DNA from: Diaporthe sp. PMI_573
Lineage: Eukaryota > Ascomycota > Sordariomycetes > Diaporthales > Diaporthaceae
Length of the DNA: 64,000 bases
Reading direction: 5' to 3'
Assembly: GCA_021399435.1 (NCBI GenBank)
Contig: JAJTUP010000020.1
Coordinates: forward strand, 186,001-250,000
In this document: positions 45,054 to 58,500 of the stretch, piece after piece
How positions within the stretch are numbered: the stretch's first letter is position 1
How the letters are laid out: the number at the start of each line of letters is the position of its first letter
Made by a program: the position numbers and the translations under genes
The notes under the pieces: generated by a model
Database searches by the model: none
What the model was told of the DNA's origin: nothing
Seen by the model: only the letters and a program-made list of their open reading frames with translations

Positions 45054-48000
45054 ATGGCTGTCCCTCCCCCAGTCGCCGTCGTCGGCATGAGCTGTCGCTT
45101 CCCCGGCGCCAGCAGCCCCGAGGAACTCGAAGGCCTGCTGCTTAACGGTGGCTCTGGCTGGGGCCCCATACCCGCCGACAGGTGGAACCGAGAATCCTTC
45201 TACAACGCTCACACGGGCTCCCCAGAGTCCTTGGTCGCAAAGAATGGGTATTTCCTTCGCGATGACATATCCAAGTTTGATGCCCGCTTCTTCCAGGTGC
45301 CACCCAAGGAGGCGCAGGCCATGGACCCCCAGCAACGACTCTTACTCCAGACCACGTATGAGGCTTTGGAAAACGCAGGAATGCCTCTGGAGGACATCAG
45401 AGGGAGCAAGACGGGGGTTTACATCAGTTCTTTCGTCTATGACTATCAACGCATGGGATACAAAGACCTTGCTCAGGTCAGTGGGTCACATACGGGTGGC
45501 ACCGGTATGGCCATGCTATCAAACAGGATTTCCTACGCCTTTGACTTGCGAGGCCCATCGTTTACAGTTGATACTGGTTGCGTGAGTCTATCCCTAACCT
45601 CTACACATTCACCACACGGGATCGCGTCATCTTGAGAATGATCCCATCTTTGAAGGCTCCCTTTCATCGGCGCCACGTTGGTTAAATAAACAGTCTGCTA
45701 ATGTTGCCGGCTGCTTTGGCACCATTTAGTCCGGGAGCCTGGTTTGCCTTCACCAAGCGTGCCAGAGTTTACGTCTTGGCGAATCTGACATGGCCGTTGT
45801 CGGCGGTTCGCAATTATTGATAGATCCTGCTCAATCCGTCAGTATGAGTGCCATAGGGTCAGTTAAGTTCAATCCGCACACTCTTACCTGCCATGCTCCA
45901 GAATATGCCTAAACCGGCAGCCTTTTCGCTTGAGAACAAGGCGTTCTCCTAGTACACCGAGTCCCTCATTACTCAGCCCTCACAATGTGTTACTGACAAT
46001 AACACACTATACTGCAGGATGGTAAATCCTGATGGTCATTGTTACGCTTTCGATTCACGTGGCAACGGTTACGCCCGCGGTGAGGGCGTTGCAACCATTG
46101 TTCTTAAGCTGCTGGACAAAGCTCTCGAGGACGGAGACCCCATACATGGCGTCATAGTGGGCTCAGGAATCAACCAAGACGGATACACGGCGGGCAGCAT
46201 CATGTCCCCGAGTGGTGAAGCTCAGAGAATCCTCATAGAAGAGGTTTACGCGAGTGTCGGCTTGGATCCTGGGCAGACCAATTATGTGGAAGCGCATGGC
46301 ACGGTAAGTGATGCAAGAAAGAACGCTGGAATGCCCTCTAGGGGCACCTCAGCTCCAAGAATCATGAGCACGGATCTCAACAGATGGCTGATTTTCTTAT
46401 ACAGGGCACAAATGTGGGCGACAAGGAAGAAGTCGGCTCTATCTACTCGGTCTTCTGCGAAGGTCGAAATCGAGCGGAAAACTTATACGTTGGTTCCGTA
46501 AAGTCCAACATCGGACATCTTGAAGCATCTGCTGGGATTGCAGGTCTTATCAAGTCACTCCTCGTCCTAAAGACCGGCATGATTCCGCCACAGTTGAATC
46601 TCATCGAGCCGAAGTTATCGATGAAGTTGGCAGAGAGAAACATTACGGTGAGTCGCTTAACCCAGTATCACTATGGAAATGGCGCAGGGGATGCTGGGAG
46701 GTGAACTCCAGAGACATGCTGACCACGAGACACTGAAGTTTCCGCTTAAACCCACACCTATGGCCCCGGGCCCTACTCGAGTGTCCCTCAACAGCTTCGG
46801 ATACGGCGGGACAAATTGTCACGTCATCCTTGAAAGCTTAGAGTCATATACAGCTGCCCATCGTCTGCCTCTAGCAGGACTGCTGACAGTTGCCGAAAGG
46901 CACATGGTCAACGGGTTTCACGGCAGCAAGACTTTGACCAATCACGTAAACGGTGTTGGTTCGAGCGAGGGTCAGGTGGCGGGCGCTCAACTATACCTCT
47001 TGAGTGCCAACTCAGAGAAAGCCCTCAAAGCATCCGCTCGGGATATCAACGCGTGGCTGTCGGTGCATGCTCGGACCACAGATGACGCATGCCATCGAAA
47101 GGCTCTCTTGCATGACCTGGCATACACACTCGGGGCTCGGCGGACACTTTTGCCCTGGCGGTCCAGTATTGTTGCCGCAGATCTGCAGCAACTCGGCTCG
47201 CTGCTCGAGTCGATCCGGCCCGTAAAAGCATCGACCACACCTCGCCTAGCCTTTGTTTTTACCGGCCAGGGCGCACAGTGGGCTGGCATGGGCCGCGAGC
47301 TGATGCAGTTGCAGCCATTCAGGGACTCTGTTCTCAAGTCGGAGAACATTCTCGCCGGCCTGGGGGCACCTGCGAGAGGCTGGTCCCTACAGGAGCAGAT
47401 GTTCGACGACGGTCCATCCAGGCTCGGGGAAGCCGAGATCGCGCAGCCTATCACCACCTGTTTGCAGATCGCGCTGCTTGATCTCTTGCGCAGCCTTGGT
47501 GTTGATGCCTCAGCTGTCGTAGGCCACAGTTCTGGCGAGATCGCCGCGGCATACGCAGCTGGAGGGTTAGATCACCGCACTGCAGTTGAGGTGTAAGTCC
47601 ACTACCATGGTTCACTTTATGCACAGAGCCTGGTTTCAAGGTCTTGTGCCTCCAACGGCATGAAAGCACTTTGACTGACGTCCAACTTTGTATATAGATC
47701 ATACTACCGTGGGTTTTGCTCCAGCCAGGGCAAGCTGGACGTCCTGGCAACACCAGGATCAATGCTTGCTGTTGGCTTGGGCAGAACCAGCATGCAGCCG
47801 TACTTATCCAAGGTAGCCACGGGCCGCATCTCGGTCGCCTGTGTCAACAGCCCGCAGAGCACAACCATCTCGGGCGACGAGTGCGCCATCGACGAGCTCA
47901 AGGCCCTGCTGGACGTGGATTCCATCTTTGCCCGCAAGCTGCGTGTCGACCAGGCGTACCACTCGCACCACATGCACAGGATCGCGGCCGCGTACCACTC

Positions 48001-51000
48001 CGCGTGCGGTCATACGCACAATGGCCACACGCGTGACGACGTGTCGTTCATCTCCACCGTTACTGGGACCAGGAAGCATGACAGCTTCGGCGCCTCTTAC
48101 TGGGTAGATAACCTCGTCTCACCCGTGGAGTTTGTCACTGGCTTACAGCTCATCCGTGATGAGCTGAAGGAGGCCAACGACGGTCGTAAAGATGGCTACG
48201 TCTTCGTTGAGATCGGGCCCTCAGCTGCGCTTGCTGGGCCGGCGAAGCAGACCTTCGCATCCTCGGAAGACTTCAAATACACGTATCTGTCGCCACTTGT
48301 CCGCCAGACAGACGGGTTGCAGTCAACACTCACCCTGATCGGCCGCCTTATCGAGCTCGGTGTCCCTGTTAACAGGAAGAAGCTCTCGTCACTAGTCTCT
48401 TCAAGTCAGTCACACAGCCCAAAGATCCTGAGCAATCTCAAGGCCTACCCATTCGCCGAAGACTCGGGTTCCTACTGGCGTGAGTCCCGCCTCAGCTCGG
48501 CACAGCGGTTCCGGCAGTTCCCCTGGAACGACCTATGCGGGCTGCTGGACCCGGCTTGCAGTGTGCAGGAGCCTCGCTGGCGCCACTTCCTGAACCCAAA
48601 TGACCTGCCTTGGATGAAAGACCACGTGATAGACGGTTCGATAATCTTCCCGGCCTCTGGGTACATGGCCATGGCCGTCGAGGCCGTCAAGCAGCTAATT
48701 CAGCTGCGCAAGAGCAAGACTGTCACTACGGGTGCCCCAGACAGCGCCAAGAACTTCGCGTTCAAGGACGTCAAGTTCGTCAAGGCCATTTCCATCCCGG
48801 AGGATGACCACGACGCGGATATCGAGCTCCAGTTGACTCTCAGCCCTTCCCAGGAGGTCACAGGCCGGTGGCTTACCTTTCGGGTTCTGACGTTCAGCAA
48901 TCATGCCTGGGACGAGGCCTGCAATGGCCTGGTGAGTTATGACACGGAAGCCACTGTCACAGAGGTCGAACACATCGGCGACCGGGATTTCGGGCAAGCG
49001 GCGTCCCTGGCTGCCTTCCAAGACATCCAGACCGCCTGTGCCTCTCACAACGAGATTGTGACAAAAGAAAAATTCTACCAGAAGCTGGACATGCATGGGA
49101 ACCGATATGGACCTAGTTTTGCCCTCCTGCACGACCTCCACCTCAATTCCACTGGGACGATGGCATGTACCAAATTGACAGTACCTGACATGTCGGATCA
49201 CATGCCTGGGTATGTCCCGCAGCCCCATCTGATCCACCCATCGACCTTGGACTCCATCAGCCACATTGGCGCCCAGCTCTTCCAGAAGTTCAACAAAAAC
49301 GCTCCTGTCGTGATAGGCGGGGTGGCAAGCATGAGCATCACGGCCGCGGACTGCGCCACCCTCTGCAAGCCCGGCACTGAGCTCTTCGTTGCGGCTGCCC
49401 TGGACCGGGGCCTCACTGATACGCAGTCCTGCATCACCGATGCATATGTCTTCCAGAAAAACCAAATAACCGGGGAATTCTTCCTTGCCCTGCAGTGCCA
49501 GTATGTGCTGAGATCATTCGGCTCGGGCCAAGCATTAGACGAGGCTGATGGCAGCGGCCAGACCAAGCAGCCACGACAGTTTGAGTGGAAGATTGATGCT
49601 GACTCCCTTGGGAGCGACCAGTTCCTCGATTGGGTGAATAGGACGCAGTCAAACCCTACAAAAGACCCAAACACCACAGAGAGCTTCATCCGCGACCACC
49701 AGCGCATCGAACAGGCAGCGTATATCTTCATGCGGCATGCTCTGTCCAAGCTCAACATGGCCCTCAACACCAGCGGCACCGTGACGCCGCCGTCCATCAC
49801 CGAGCCACACCTGGACCGGCTCTTTAACTGGATGCAGAAATGCAGCACCTCTCCCGAGCTCCACAATATGACCGCCGAGCTCAGCTTCGAGGACGAGGCC
49901 CGCATCGTACAAGAGGCAGAGAACTCCCCCAGCCTCAGCTTCGAGGGCAAGATGGTCGCCAAGATTGGTCGCAAGCTTGCGGATATCCTACTCGGGAAGT
50001 GCGACGCAGCAACTTTGATGGATGAGACGGTTCTGCCCGACGACCTGTACAACAGCAGCCTCTTCTCGGCTACTTACCAGCACATGGTTGAGTACCTGCG
50101 GCTTCTGTCGTTCAAGAAGCCACACATGAGAGTTCTCGAGATCGGTGCTGGGGCGGGAGGGGCAACGAGTCAACTACTTCATGCGCTCAAGGGAGAGGAT
50201 AGCTCGATGTGGCTCGACCGGTATACCTGCACTGACAAGTCAGGCGACTGCTTCGACCAGGCCAAGAGCAACCTTTCTGAGTGGCTAAGCTACGTCGACT
50301 TCAAAGTCCTCGATGTCGATGTGGACCTCGCTCAGCAGGGCTTCGAGGCACAGTCGTACGACGCCGTGATCATCGCCAATGTTGTCCTCTCGACCAACGA
50401 TATGGGCCCAACCCTCGCAAACGCACGCAAGCTCTTGCTTCCTGGGGGCAAGCTGATGGTCGCCGCCTTGACTGAGCCGAGCGTCGCCGTGGACATGGTC
50501 TTTGGCATCCTTCCCTCCTGGCGGGCCGATGAAGACGAGCCGGTTCGCCAGCGTCATCTGCTGAAGACGGACGAATGGGATGGTCTCCTCCGTCGACAAG
50601 GCTTCACGGGCCTCGACATCTGCGCTCATGGCCAGCACAGCTCCAACACCGGTTGCTCGTCGCTGATGGTCTCATCGGCTGTGATCGAGCAAGCTTCTCC
50701 CCAACAGGGCCTGAGTTTATCGTCATCATCGCCTCTTGACGGCATGACCATCGTCCAGGGCTGCAGGGAATCGACGTACATTCAGGCTTTGACACGATCT
50801 CTCCTGGATGTGGCTGGGCATCAAGGCCACCGAGGCTGGACGTATTCACAGAGCATCGAGGATGCTGCGGCCATGGAGCCTTGGAACGCCGCTGGGCCTG
50901 TCATGATCATCGACGTGGCGGAGCGCAGCCTGCTCCTCACCCAGAAGTCCGGGGTGTTTGATTCCATGAGGCGGCTCCTGACATCCGGGATGTCGGTTAT

Positions 51001-54000
51001 ATGGGTATCTCTCCAAGAAAGCAAGGCCGATGCAGTAGTGACGGCAACGAGAAGCATGATCCAGGGCGCAGCCAGAGTGCTGAGACGCGAGAACGGCACA
51101 ACCAGCAGACTCATCACCATCGACATCGAAGAAAACACGGAATTCGGTGACGATCATGTTATCAGACATGTATGCCGCCGTCTGCTTGAGGGTGCACAAT
51201 CGTCTCTGTCCGCTGAGGAAGACTCGTACGAACGGGAGCTGAGATACAGCAAGGGCGAACTTCTCATCCCCCGCCTCGTGACAGACACAAAGTTCGAGGC
51301 TTGGGCCGACAGAGTCCTGGCAGGCACATCATCCAAGACAGCGGCACTGGAGTCAAACGTCCCGTACCATCAGCTTGAGAGGCCACTCAAACTGGAAGTC
51401 GGTACGCCCGGCCTTTTGAGCAGTCTCCGGTTCGTCGACGATCCAGCGAGCAGCAGCAAGGTTGCGCTCCAGCCCTGGGAGATCCAAGTCTCGGCGCGCG
51501 CCCACGGTGTGAATTTCAAGGACGTGTTCGTCGCCCTGGGCCAGATGCGCGCTGGCGTGAACATGGTCGGCGAGGTCTCGGGTGTCGTCACCGCCGTCGG
51601 CGAGGACATGGCGAGCAGGTACAAGCTCGGCGACCGCGTCTTTGGCTTTGGGGCCTCGCCGTTTGCGAGCCAGCCGCGGATCAGTGGGAATCTTGCCCAT
51701 GCCCTCCCTTCGGGCATGTCGTTCTCGGATGGGGCTGCGATATCAGTCGTATATGCCACCGCGTACTACTCCCTGTTCAACGCCGCCAAGTTCAGAAAGG
51801 GGCAGTCAATCCTTATTGCTGCGGCTTCGGGAGGCGTGGGACAGGCTGCCATCCAACTCGCGCAGCACGCCGGCGCGAGTGAGATATTTGTCACGGTCGG
51901 ATCCAAGGCGAAGAGGCAGCTCGTCATGGACAGCTACGGCATCCCGGAGAGCCACGTCTTCTCTTCCAGGGGACCCGGCTTCAAAGACGGTATCCTTGGG
52001 CTCACCAAAGGCCGCGGAGTCGACTTCGTCTTGAACTCCCTGTCAGGAGAGATGCTCAGCGGGGCATTCGACTGCCTAGCCAAGCTCGGGAGCTTTGTCG
52101 AAATCGGCAAGACGGACATCTACAAGAACAGCCACATCGAGATGAAGAACTTTGACAAGAGCCTCACATTTTCGTGCGTGGACCTCGTCGTTCTTGGCAA
52201 GGAGCAGCCTGACCTGGTATATGAGACTCTCTCCTCAGTCTCAGCGCTGCTTGAAAAGGGGGTTATCAAGGCCCCGGTGCCAGTAAACACCCTCGCTATC
52301 GGACGCATCGAGGACGCCTTCCGCCTCATCGGAACTCGCAAGCACACTGGCAAGATCGTGCTGGAGTCACCCCCAGATGCGACGGTGACGGCCACCACTG
52401 CACCGGCACCGCCTCTGGAGCTGTCGAGAGACGGCACGTACGTAGTTGCGGGTGGTCTGGGCGACCTGGGCAGGCGCCTCGCGGCCTTCATGTCGGCGCA
52501 TGGAGCGGGCCATGTCATGCTCCTGTCCCGACGCAGCATAACTGGTGATGACCTCAAGGTGCTTCAGGACCAATGCGGAAGCCAGTGCGTCGTGCACGTT
52601 GTCAAGTGCGATGTCACGAGGGAGTCTGATCTTCAGACATGCCTCGAAGTTTGCAGGCAGGAGAGCCTACCTCCAGTCAGAGGTGTTGTGCACGCCGGCA
52701 TGGTCCTCAGGGACCGCCCCTTCGCCGCCATGAGCCGAGAAGACTTCTCAGCCGCGCTGGGTCCCAAGGTTCTCGGGACCATAAACCTCGACAAGGCGTT
52801 CTCGTCGGCCCGTCTCGACTTCTTTATCACGCTGTCGTCCGTCGCCAACCACATGGGAAATGGAAGCCAGGCCAACTATGCCGCCGCCAACGAGTTCCAA
52901 GATGCTTTCGCCCGCGCGCACGGGAGTGGAGAGGTTGGCCACACACATTACACAAGCATCGACCTCGGGGCTGTCGCAGGGTCCGACGCGGTCACCAAGC
53001 TTGCGAGCTCAAACAGACTGGACTCGGTCATGGTCTCCTTCGACGACGTGTTCAGGAGCATCAGGTATGCCATGAGCCCTCAGGCCAAGCTCGACCGCTG
53101 CAGCCAATCCATCCTCGGCCTCTCGAGACAGGGCCTGACAGATGCCGAGGACTACGTCTGCCTGACGAACCCGCTATTCAGCCGCCTGCCGTACCCAGCA
53201 CAACTGCACGGCGAGGACTCGGGGCTCAAGTCGAGCGAGAAGTCAAATGATGTCGATAAGAGGTTGCGCCAAGTCAGCACAATCAAGGAGGCCGAGGCTT
53301 TGATCCAGGAGACGATCGCTGCGAAGTGCGCCGTGTTCCTCGACCGACCTATCGATGATGTGCCGGTCAACCAGCCGCTGGCCATGATAGGTCTTGACTC
53401 CCTCGTCTCTATCGAGCTGAAGAACTGGCTCATCCGAGCTTTACAGGCCGCTGTCCAGACCTCAGATATCTCTAGTGCGCCGAGCATCACTGCGCTTGCT
53501 TCGCTTGTCACCAAGAAGTCCAAGCTCGTCACTGATGAGCTCAAGGCGGCAACAGAGGACGCTGGACAAGCTGGCGCTGGCATATCTGATGCATCAACAT
53601 CTGAGCAAACTTCCATGGCGGCGACACTACCCTCCCACGGATTTGACTGCTGCAGGGCATCGAAGGAGCTCCCGAAATATCCTCTGGTAGAGTTGGAGGA
53701 GACGATGGGATACCTCGAGCAGAACGTGTCCCGGTTCGCCAAGAACGGCGAGGAGTTGAGGGCTCTCCAACAGGCGGTTCGCGAGTTCACCGCGCCGGGC
53801 GGCATCGGTCGGCAGCTACACGCTCAGCTCCGGGAGAGGGCCAACGACCCGAACGTCGACAGCTGGCTAGCGGATGTGCACCTCAAGGGGCTGTATCTGA
53901 CCCGCAGACACCCACTCGCGCCGTGGGGAAACTTCCTTAACACGCACTATGACAGCCCCGTGCCTCACCGACAGGCGGAGCGGGCCGCTCTCGTCTCGAC

Positions 54001-55372
54001 GGTGGCGTTCCAGTTCCAAAAGGAGCTCGCCGCCAAGAGCATGAGCCAGGACTGGCTGGGCAGCCGGCCCATCTGCTCCTACTCGTGGGACTGGATCTTC
54101 AACACGGTGCGCGAGCCGCGGCCCGGCTGCGACGAGATGCGGAGGTATCCCGGCAACGACTACTGCGCCGTCCTGCGGAGGGGCCACTTGTTCACCGTCC
54201 CGCTCCGGCACGAGGGCCAGGATGTCTCGTATGAGAGGCTGAGGGATACCTTCCAGGGCATCCTGAGCCACACCGACCTCGCCGAGGACTGCTGGGCCGG
54301 GATCCTCACGTCGGACTTCCGGGAACCCTGGGCCGAGAACCGGGAGGCCCTCGTCTCGCTCAGCGAGTCTAACAAGGAATACCTGCAGGCCATCGAGAGG
54401 GCGGCGTTCGTGGTCTGCCTCGACGACGGCCAGCCCATCACCAACGAGGAGCGCGTGCGGCAGTGCTACGTCGGCAGCGGCTTCAACAGGTGGCACGACA
54501 AGGCGACCCAGTTCCTCATCTCGGCCAACGGGCGCTCGGCCCAGCTCTCAGAGCACTCCATGGTGGACGGGCTGACCCTCGTCCGGATGACGGAGCGCAT
54601 CCACGACACAATCCAGTCGCACGTTCCCTCAGCAACTCCAGCGACCAACAACCCCGTGCCAGCCACCAGGTTCGCCCTGCAGACGACACCCGCCATCGAG
54701 GCCCGAATCGCTGAGCTGCGCACCGTGTACGCCAGGGAGACGGCCAAGAAGAACTACACGCTGCACACGATCCCGTCCCTGGGCATAGCAGCCACCCTCG
54801 GGTCAGGGATGACTGCAAAGGCCTGCGTCGATATGACCATCCAGCTAGCCAACAGGATACACTTTGGCTACAACCCGGGCAGCTGGGAGCCTGTGTCGAC
54901 TCAGCACTTCCACAGGGGCCGGCCGGAGCTGGTCCAGGTCGTCACGGACTCGGTCGTCGACTTCTGCGAGGCCGCGCTCGACCCCCTAAGCCGCGACAAG
55001 GCCGCGCTCAAGGAGCGTCTCGCCCGTGCCGCCGCGGAGTGGGACCAGCAGATCCGCCGCGCGGGCGAGGGCCGCGGGTTCCTGCGCATGTGGGACACGA
55101 TGGGCGGGATGCTGCCCGAGGGGGTCGAGAAGCCGGCCATCTTCACGGACCCGGTCTTCTGGCGGGCATTCCCCGGCAGGGTGCTCCAGGTGCGCAACGA
55201 GGCCGAGGTCGAGGACGCGGCCCTGTGCCTGTACGAGGAGGGCGCGCTGTGGATGAGCTATGCCATCCGGGAGAACAAGGTCCACATCTCCGTCACGGGC
55301 GGTGTGAACAAGGTTGATGCGTACTGCGAGGCTTTGGATAGGGCTGGTGAGCTTATCAGGTCTATAATTTAG
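45054..55372 (+). CDS. highly reducing polyketide synthase with C-terminal carnitine acyltransferase domain, 3237 aa
   Basis: Iterative type I PKS. Exons: 45054-45581, 45730-45857, 46018-46303, 46405-46647, 46739-47592, 47698-55372; all phases agree. KS (about 1-430): [12 protein letters not shown], active-site Cys in DTGCSGS, His in EAHGT and NIGH. AT (about 560-870): [22 protein letters not shown] (about 965-1270): [10 protein letters not shown] (His) and HPSTLDS (Asp). C-methyltransferase fold (about 1480-1660): LEIGAGAGG, but VVLSTND where LHAT is usual. ER (about 1915-2237): [13 protein letters not shown] (about 2255-2440): GGLGDLGR, Ser/Tyr/Asn in [30 protein letters not shown] (Ser near 2579). 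From about 2665 to the end is a choline/carnitine acyltransferase with catalytic His in SEHSMVDG (about 2966) and STQHFHRGR. Known relatives use this last domain for reversible release onto an alcohol. There is no thioesterase. Confidence 0.93.
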
Positions 55373-55544
55373 AAGGGACGTCACGTAGCGTTTTTGTCTT
55401 TCTTTTTCTTCTAGGTTTTTCTTTTCATCATGGATAATACACGGATTGCATGTTCAATATTTCTAGTATTCATTAAAGAATCAAGACTAATGGAATAATC
55501 AACGAACTTGCCAGTCTCATCAATGTCATCCTGTACGCGAGGTC

Positions 55545-58500
55545 TCAATCTGCCAGTGACCTACCAATTCCTTCCTCGTCCCAGAATCCCCAGTCGAAAA
55601 TCTGTACATGCCCTCCTTCGCCAACATCCTCCACGCTATTGCGATTAAAAGCATCGTCACCTATACCATTAACATATAGCTCCTCTTCCAGCACCTCCCC
55701 CAACACCATTCCCGGTGTTTGGCCCACATTCTCTGTCAAGGGTCGATGAACCAGGGCTTCCCACTTTCCCACATGTTCAGCCAGGTCATGCGTAACGCCT
55801 TGCATCATATCGTCTACTCCATTGTCTTGCATGTTAAGCCACGTAGGAACCTTGCCCTCATACCGCATAGCCTGAGGAGCCAGGGCTGTGGCTCTTTCCC
55901 CGTGTCCTGGATGCGGCGATAACGGTCGCGACTGAGTGGCTGGCCATCTAGCCATGCGGTCCGAGTCGCCATGCAAATCCTCCGAATCCAACATTGAATC
56001 GCCGATATTATCAATGACTGGCCTGAACTCTGCAGGCTGGTCAAAGTTCCATGCAAGTGCGTCGTGTTTTGCGTCTTGGTCTTGATCTGTGGCAAGTGAA
56101 TCTTCCGGGTGCATGTTGCCTTCTTCAGAGCTGTCGTCGGTCTCAGAATTGATGCAGTCATCGGACTGTTCATCGGGACGCTCCCCTATCCACTTCTTGA
56201 TGCCGACTATGTCGTAAATATCGGCACGTTCAGCCTCGCAGATAGCTTCGTCCAAAGTAGACCAAAAATCGGGCTCGCGTCTTTCGCATTCAAGCGCCTC
56301 CTGTGTCATGTCATCGAACTGAAACTCCAGGGAGTCATCGCTCTGTATTTCATCGAAAAGTAGTTGGTCACAGTTGTTCCAGTTGATATGGTCTCTCAGA
56401 ATCTTGATAATGGTCGCATGACCCCACCACTCCGCCAACTTGGCTGCTCGAATGAACTGGTACCTCTCAGCGGCTGTCTGGAATAGATGCTCCTCTTGAA
56501 GTAGCAAAAGCTTCAGGACGTCCAGTCTTCCATTCTTCGCGGCCATTTCGATGGCGGTTCTCCCATCGTATAGTGACCGCTTCGCGTTCACCTTGGCGCC
56601 TTTGTCGAGCAGGAAGTGGACTAGACCGATGTTTCCTGCCCCAGCAGCGAGCTGGAGGCAAGTGGCTCCACGGTAAAATCCAGCAGGGTACTGCAAGTCA
56701 GCACCGTGTTTCAGCAGCAATTGAAGCATTTCAGGACTACCATTATCGAGAGCTGCTTGGACGGCAGTCCTGCTTCTGGGATGCGATCCTCCAGAATGGC
56801 ACATTGTGTTCAAGGGGACTTTAGCTTCGCAGAGAACTTCGACATGCGCAATCTTGTTCTCTTGCGCGGCATGGATAAGGTGCTCGGGCTCCGGTTCAAG
56901 CCCAGCTGCAAACAATCGCTTCCAAGTTTCTGCCGTCTTGTGGTGATTTGCGTAATGCCACATTCCTTCCACTGGTATATTGAATTCCAGCAGTATCCCT
57001 AGGACTTTCTCATCCTGGTTGTACCTGTCGATTGTGGAAGCAAAATCGAGGATATGCTTAGCTGTCACAGAGTAATCCTCCACTCCAAACCGGGACGGGT
57101 ACAGGCACCTGTCCAGGCATGTGCCATCATTGTATGGGAAACAATGGCTGGAAGGAAAAGATGCCGTCCATGGTCCCTGTCCCAAGGCTTTCATGAGGGC
57201 ACCCAAAAGGTACCTGTCATGATATACCGCAGCGTAAGCTACTGAATGGATCTCAAAATCGTCATTTGAGGTGCGCTGTCGAGCCTCGAGAAGTCGGTCC
57301 ACGATTCTAAGATAGGTTTTGGATCTTCGGGACTGCTTCACAGCCTCAAGAAGTGACCAAGAGTCATAATCACACACTGCTACCTGTTGGCAAGCTTTGT
57401 CGTAATCTCCGGTAAGCAAGGCAGCCCGCAGTATTGTAACGGAGTCTATTGCCGCATGGCCATCTGTGTCCATTGACAAAAGCAGGTTCACTGATTCTGG
57501 TCTCCGCAGCAATATAACCTTCTGGAGGAGGTCGTTCCACCAACCCTCCTTTGCAGAGTCGATAGACGCATGACCATCTGTGTCCATTGACAAAAGCAGC
57601 TTCACCGATTCCAGTCTCTGCTGTAAGATAGCTTGTCGGAGGAAGTCTTTCCACCCATCCTTGTTTGCGGAGTCGGCTTGGAGAAGCATGGTTACCAGCT
57701 CTGTGTCATCACCTCGCTCCATAGCCAACATTTTCTCCGCGCCGTAAAGTTTCAAGTTTGGCTTTCGCTTCAACAGAATCTTTGCCATCTCTGTTCCCCC
57801 ATATTCAGTCTGTAATGCGGTGAGCAATGGCGAACGATGCTCAATGTGGGAGAACGGCAGTTTGTGGTCGGGAGGGCAATCCTCACGCTCGAGAATGTTC
57901 GGTTCCTCCTCGTCTCTGCAGAAATCGATATCGACTCCCCAGTCGAGAAGATACTCGACTAGTCGAGGGAAATTGCGCGTTATGGCTAGCTGAAGGGCTG
58001 ACCGCTGGGCGATCCCTGTCGTTATAGTCTTTGGTCTCTCTGGGGTACATCCATGTTCCCGTAAGGACTTTACCATCTTCAAGACCTGATTCTCCACCTC
58101 TTCAGAGCGAGTGGGCCAATTTGATGGCCGAAATTCAATCGCGCTATTCAGAAGGGAACCCATGAAGCACCCACGTCTGCATCTTGATACAGCTGGGTCA
58201 GCCCCAAGGTCTAGCAGATATTTGAACTTGTCGAACGCATCCTCCGAGTCCTTGTTTGGCAAGGAGAGCGCCGCAAACAAGATATCATTGGGAAGGGCGA
58301 TGGGGCCGTTAGGACTGTGCGAGCTGTGATCAATAAGCAGACGGACTGTGTCACAATCTGCGTGTCTGACAGCAAGGGTAAGGTGTTGCGAAGAGATAGT
58401 TGCATCCCCTAAACGCTGACGTTCTGAGAGCAGCCTCACGATAAGTCTGGTATTGGCTCGAAGTATTGCTAGCTGAAGAGCAACTTCAAGTGCTTCCATC

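Noticed and set aside
53867..54496. 209-codon minus-strand frame inside the PKS
   Set aside because: Antisense shadow of the carnitine acyltransferase domain.
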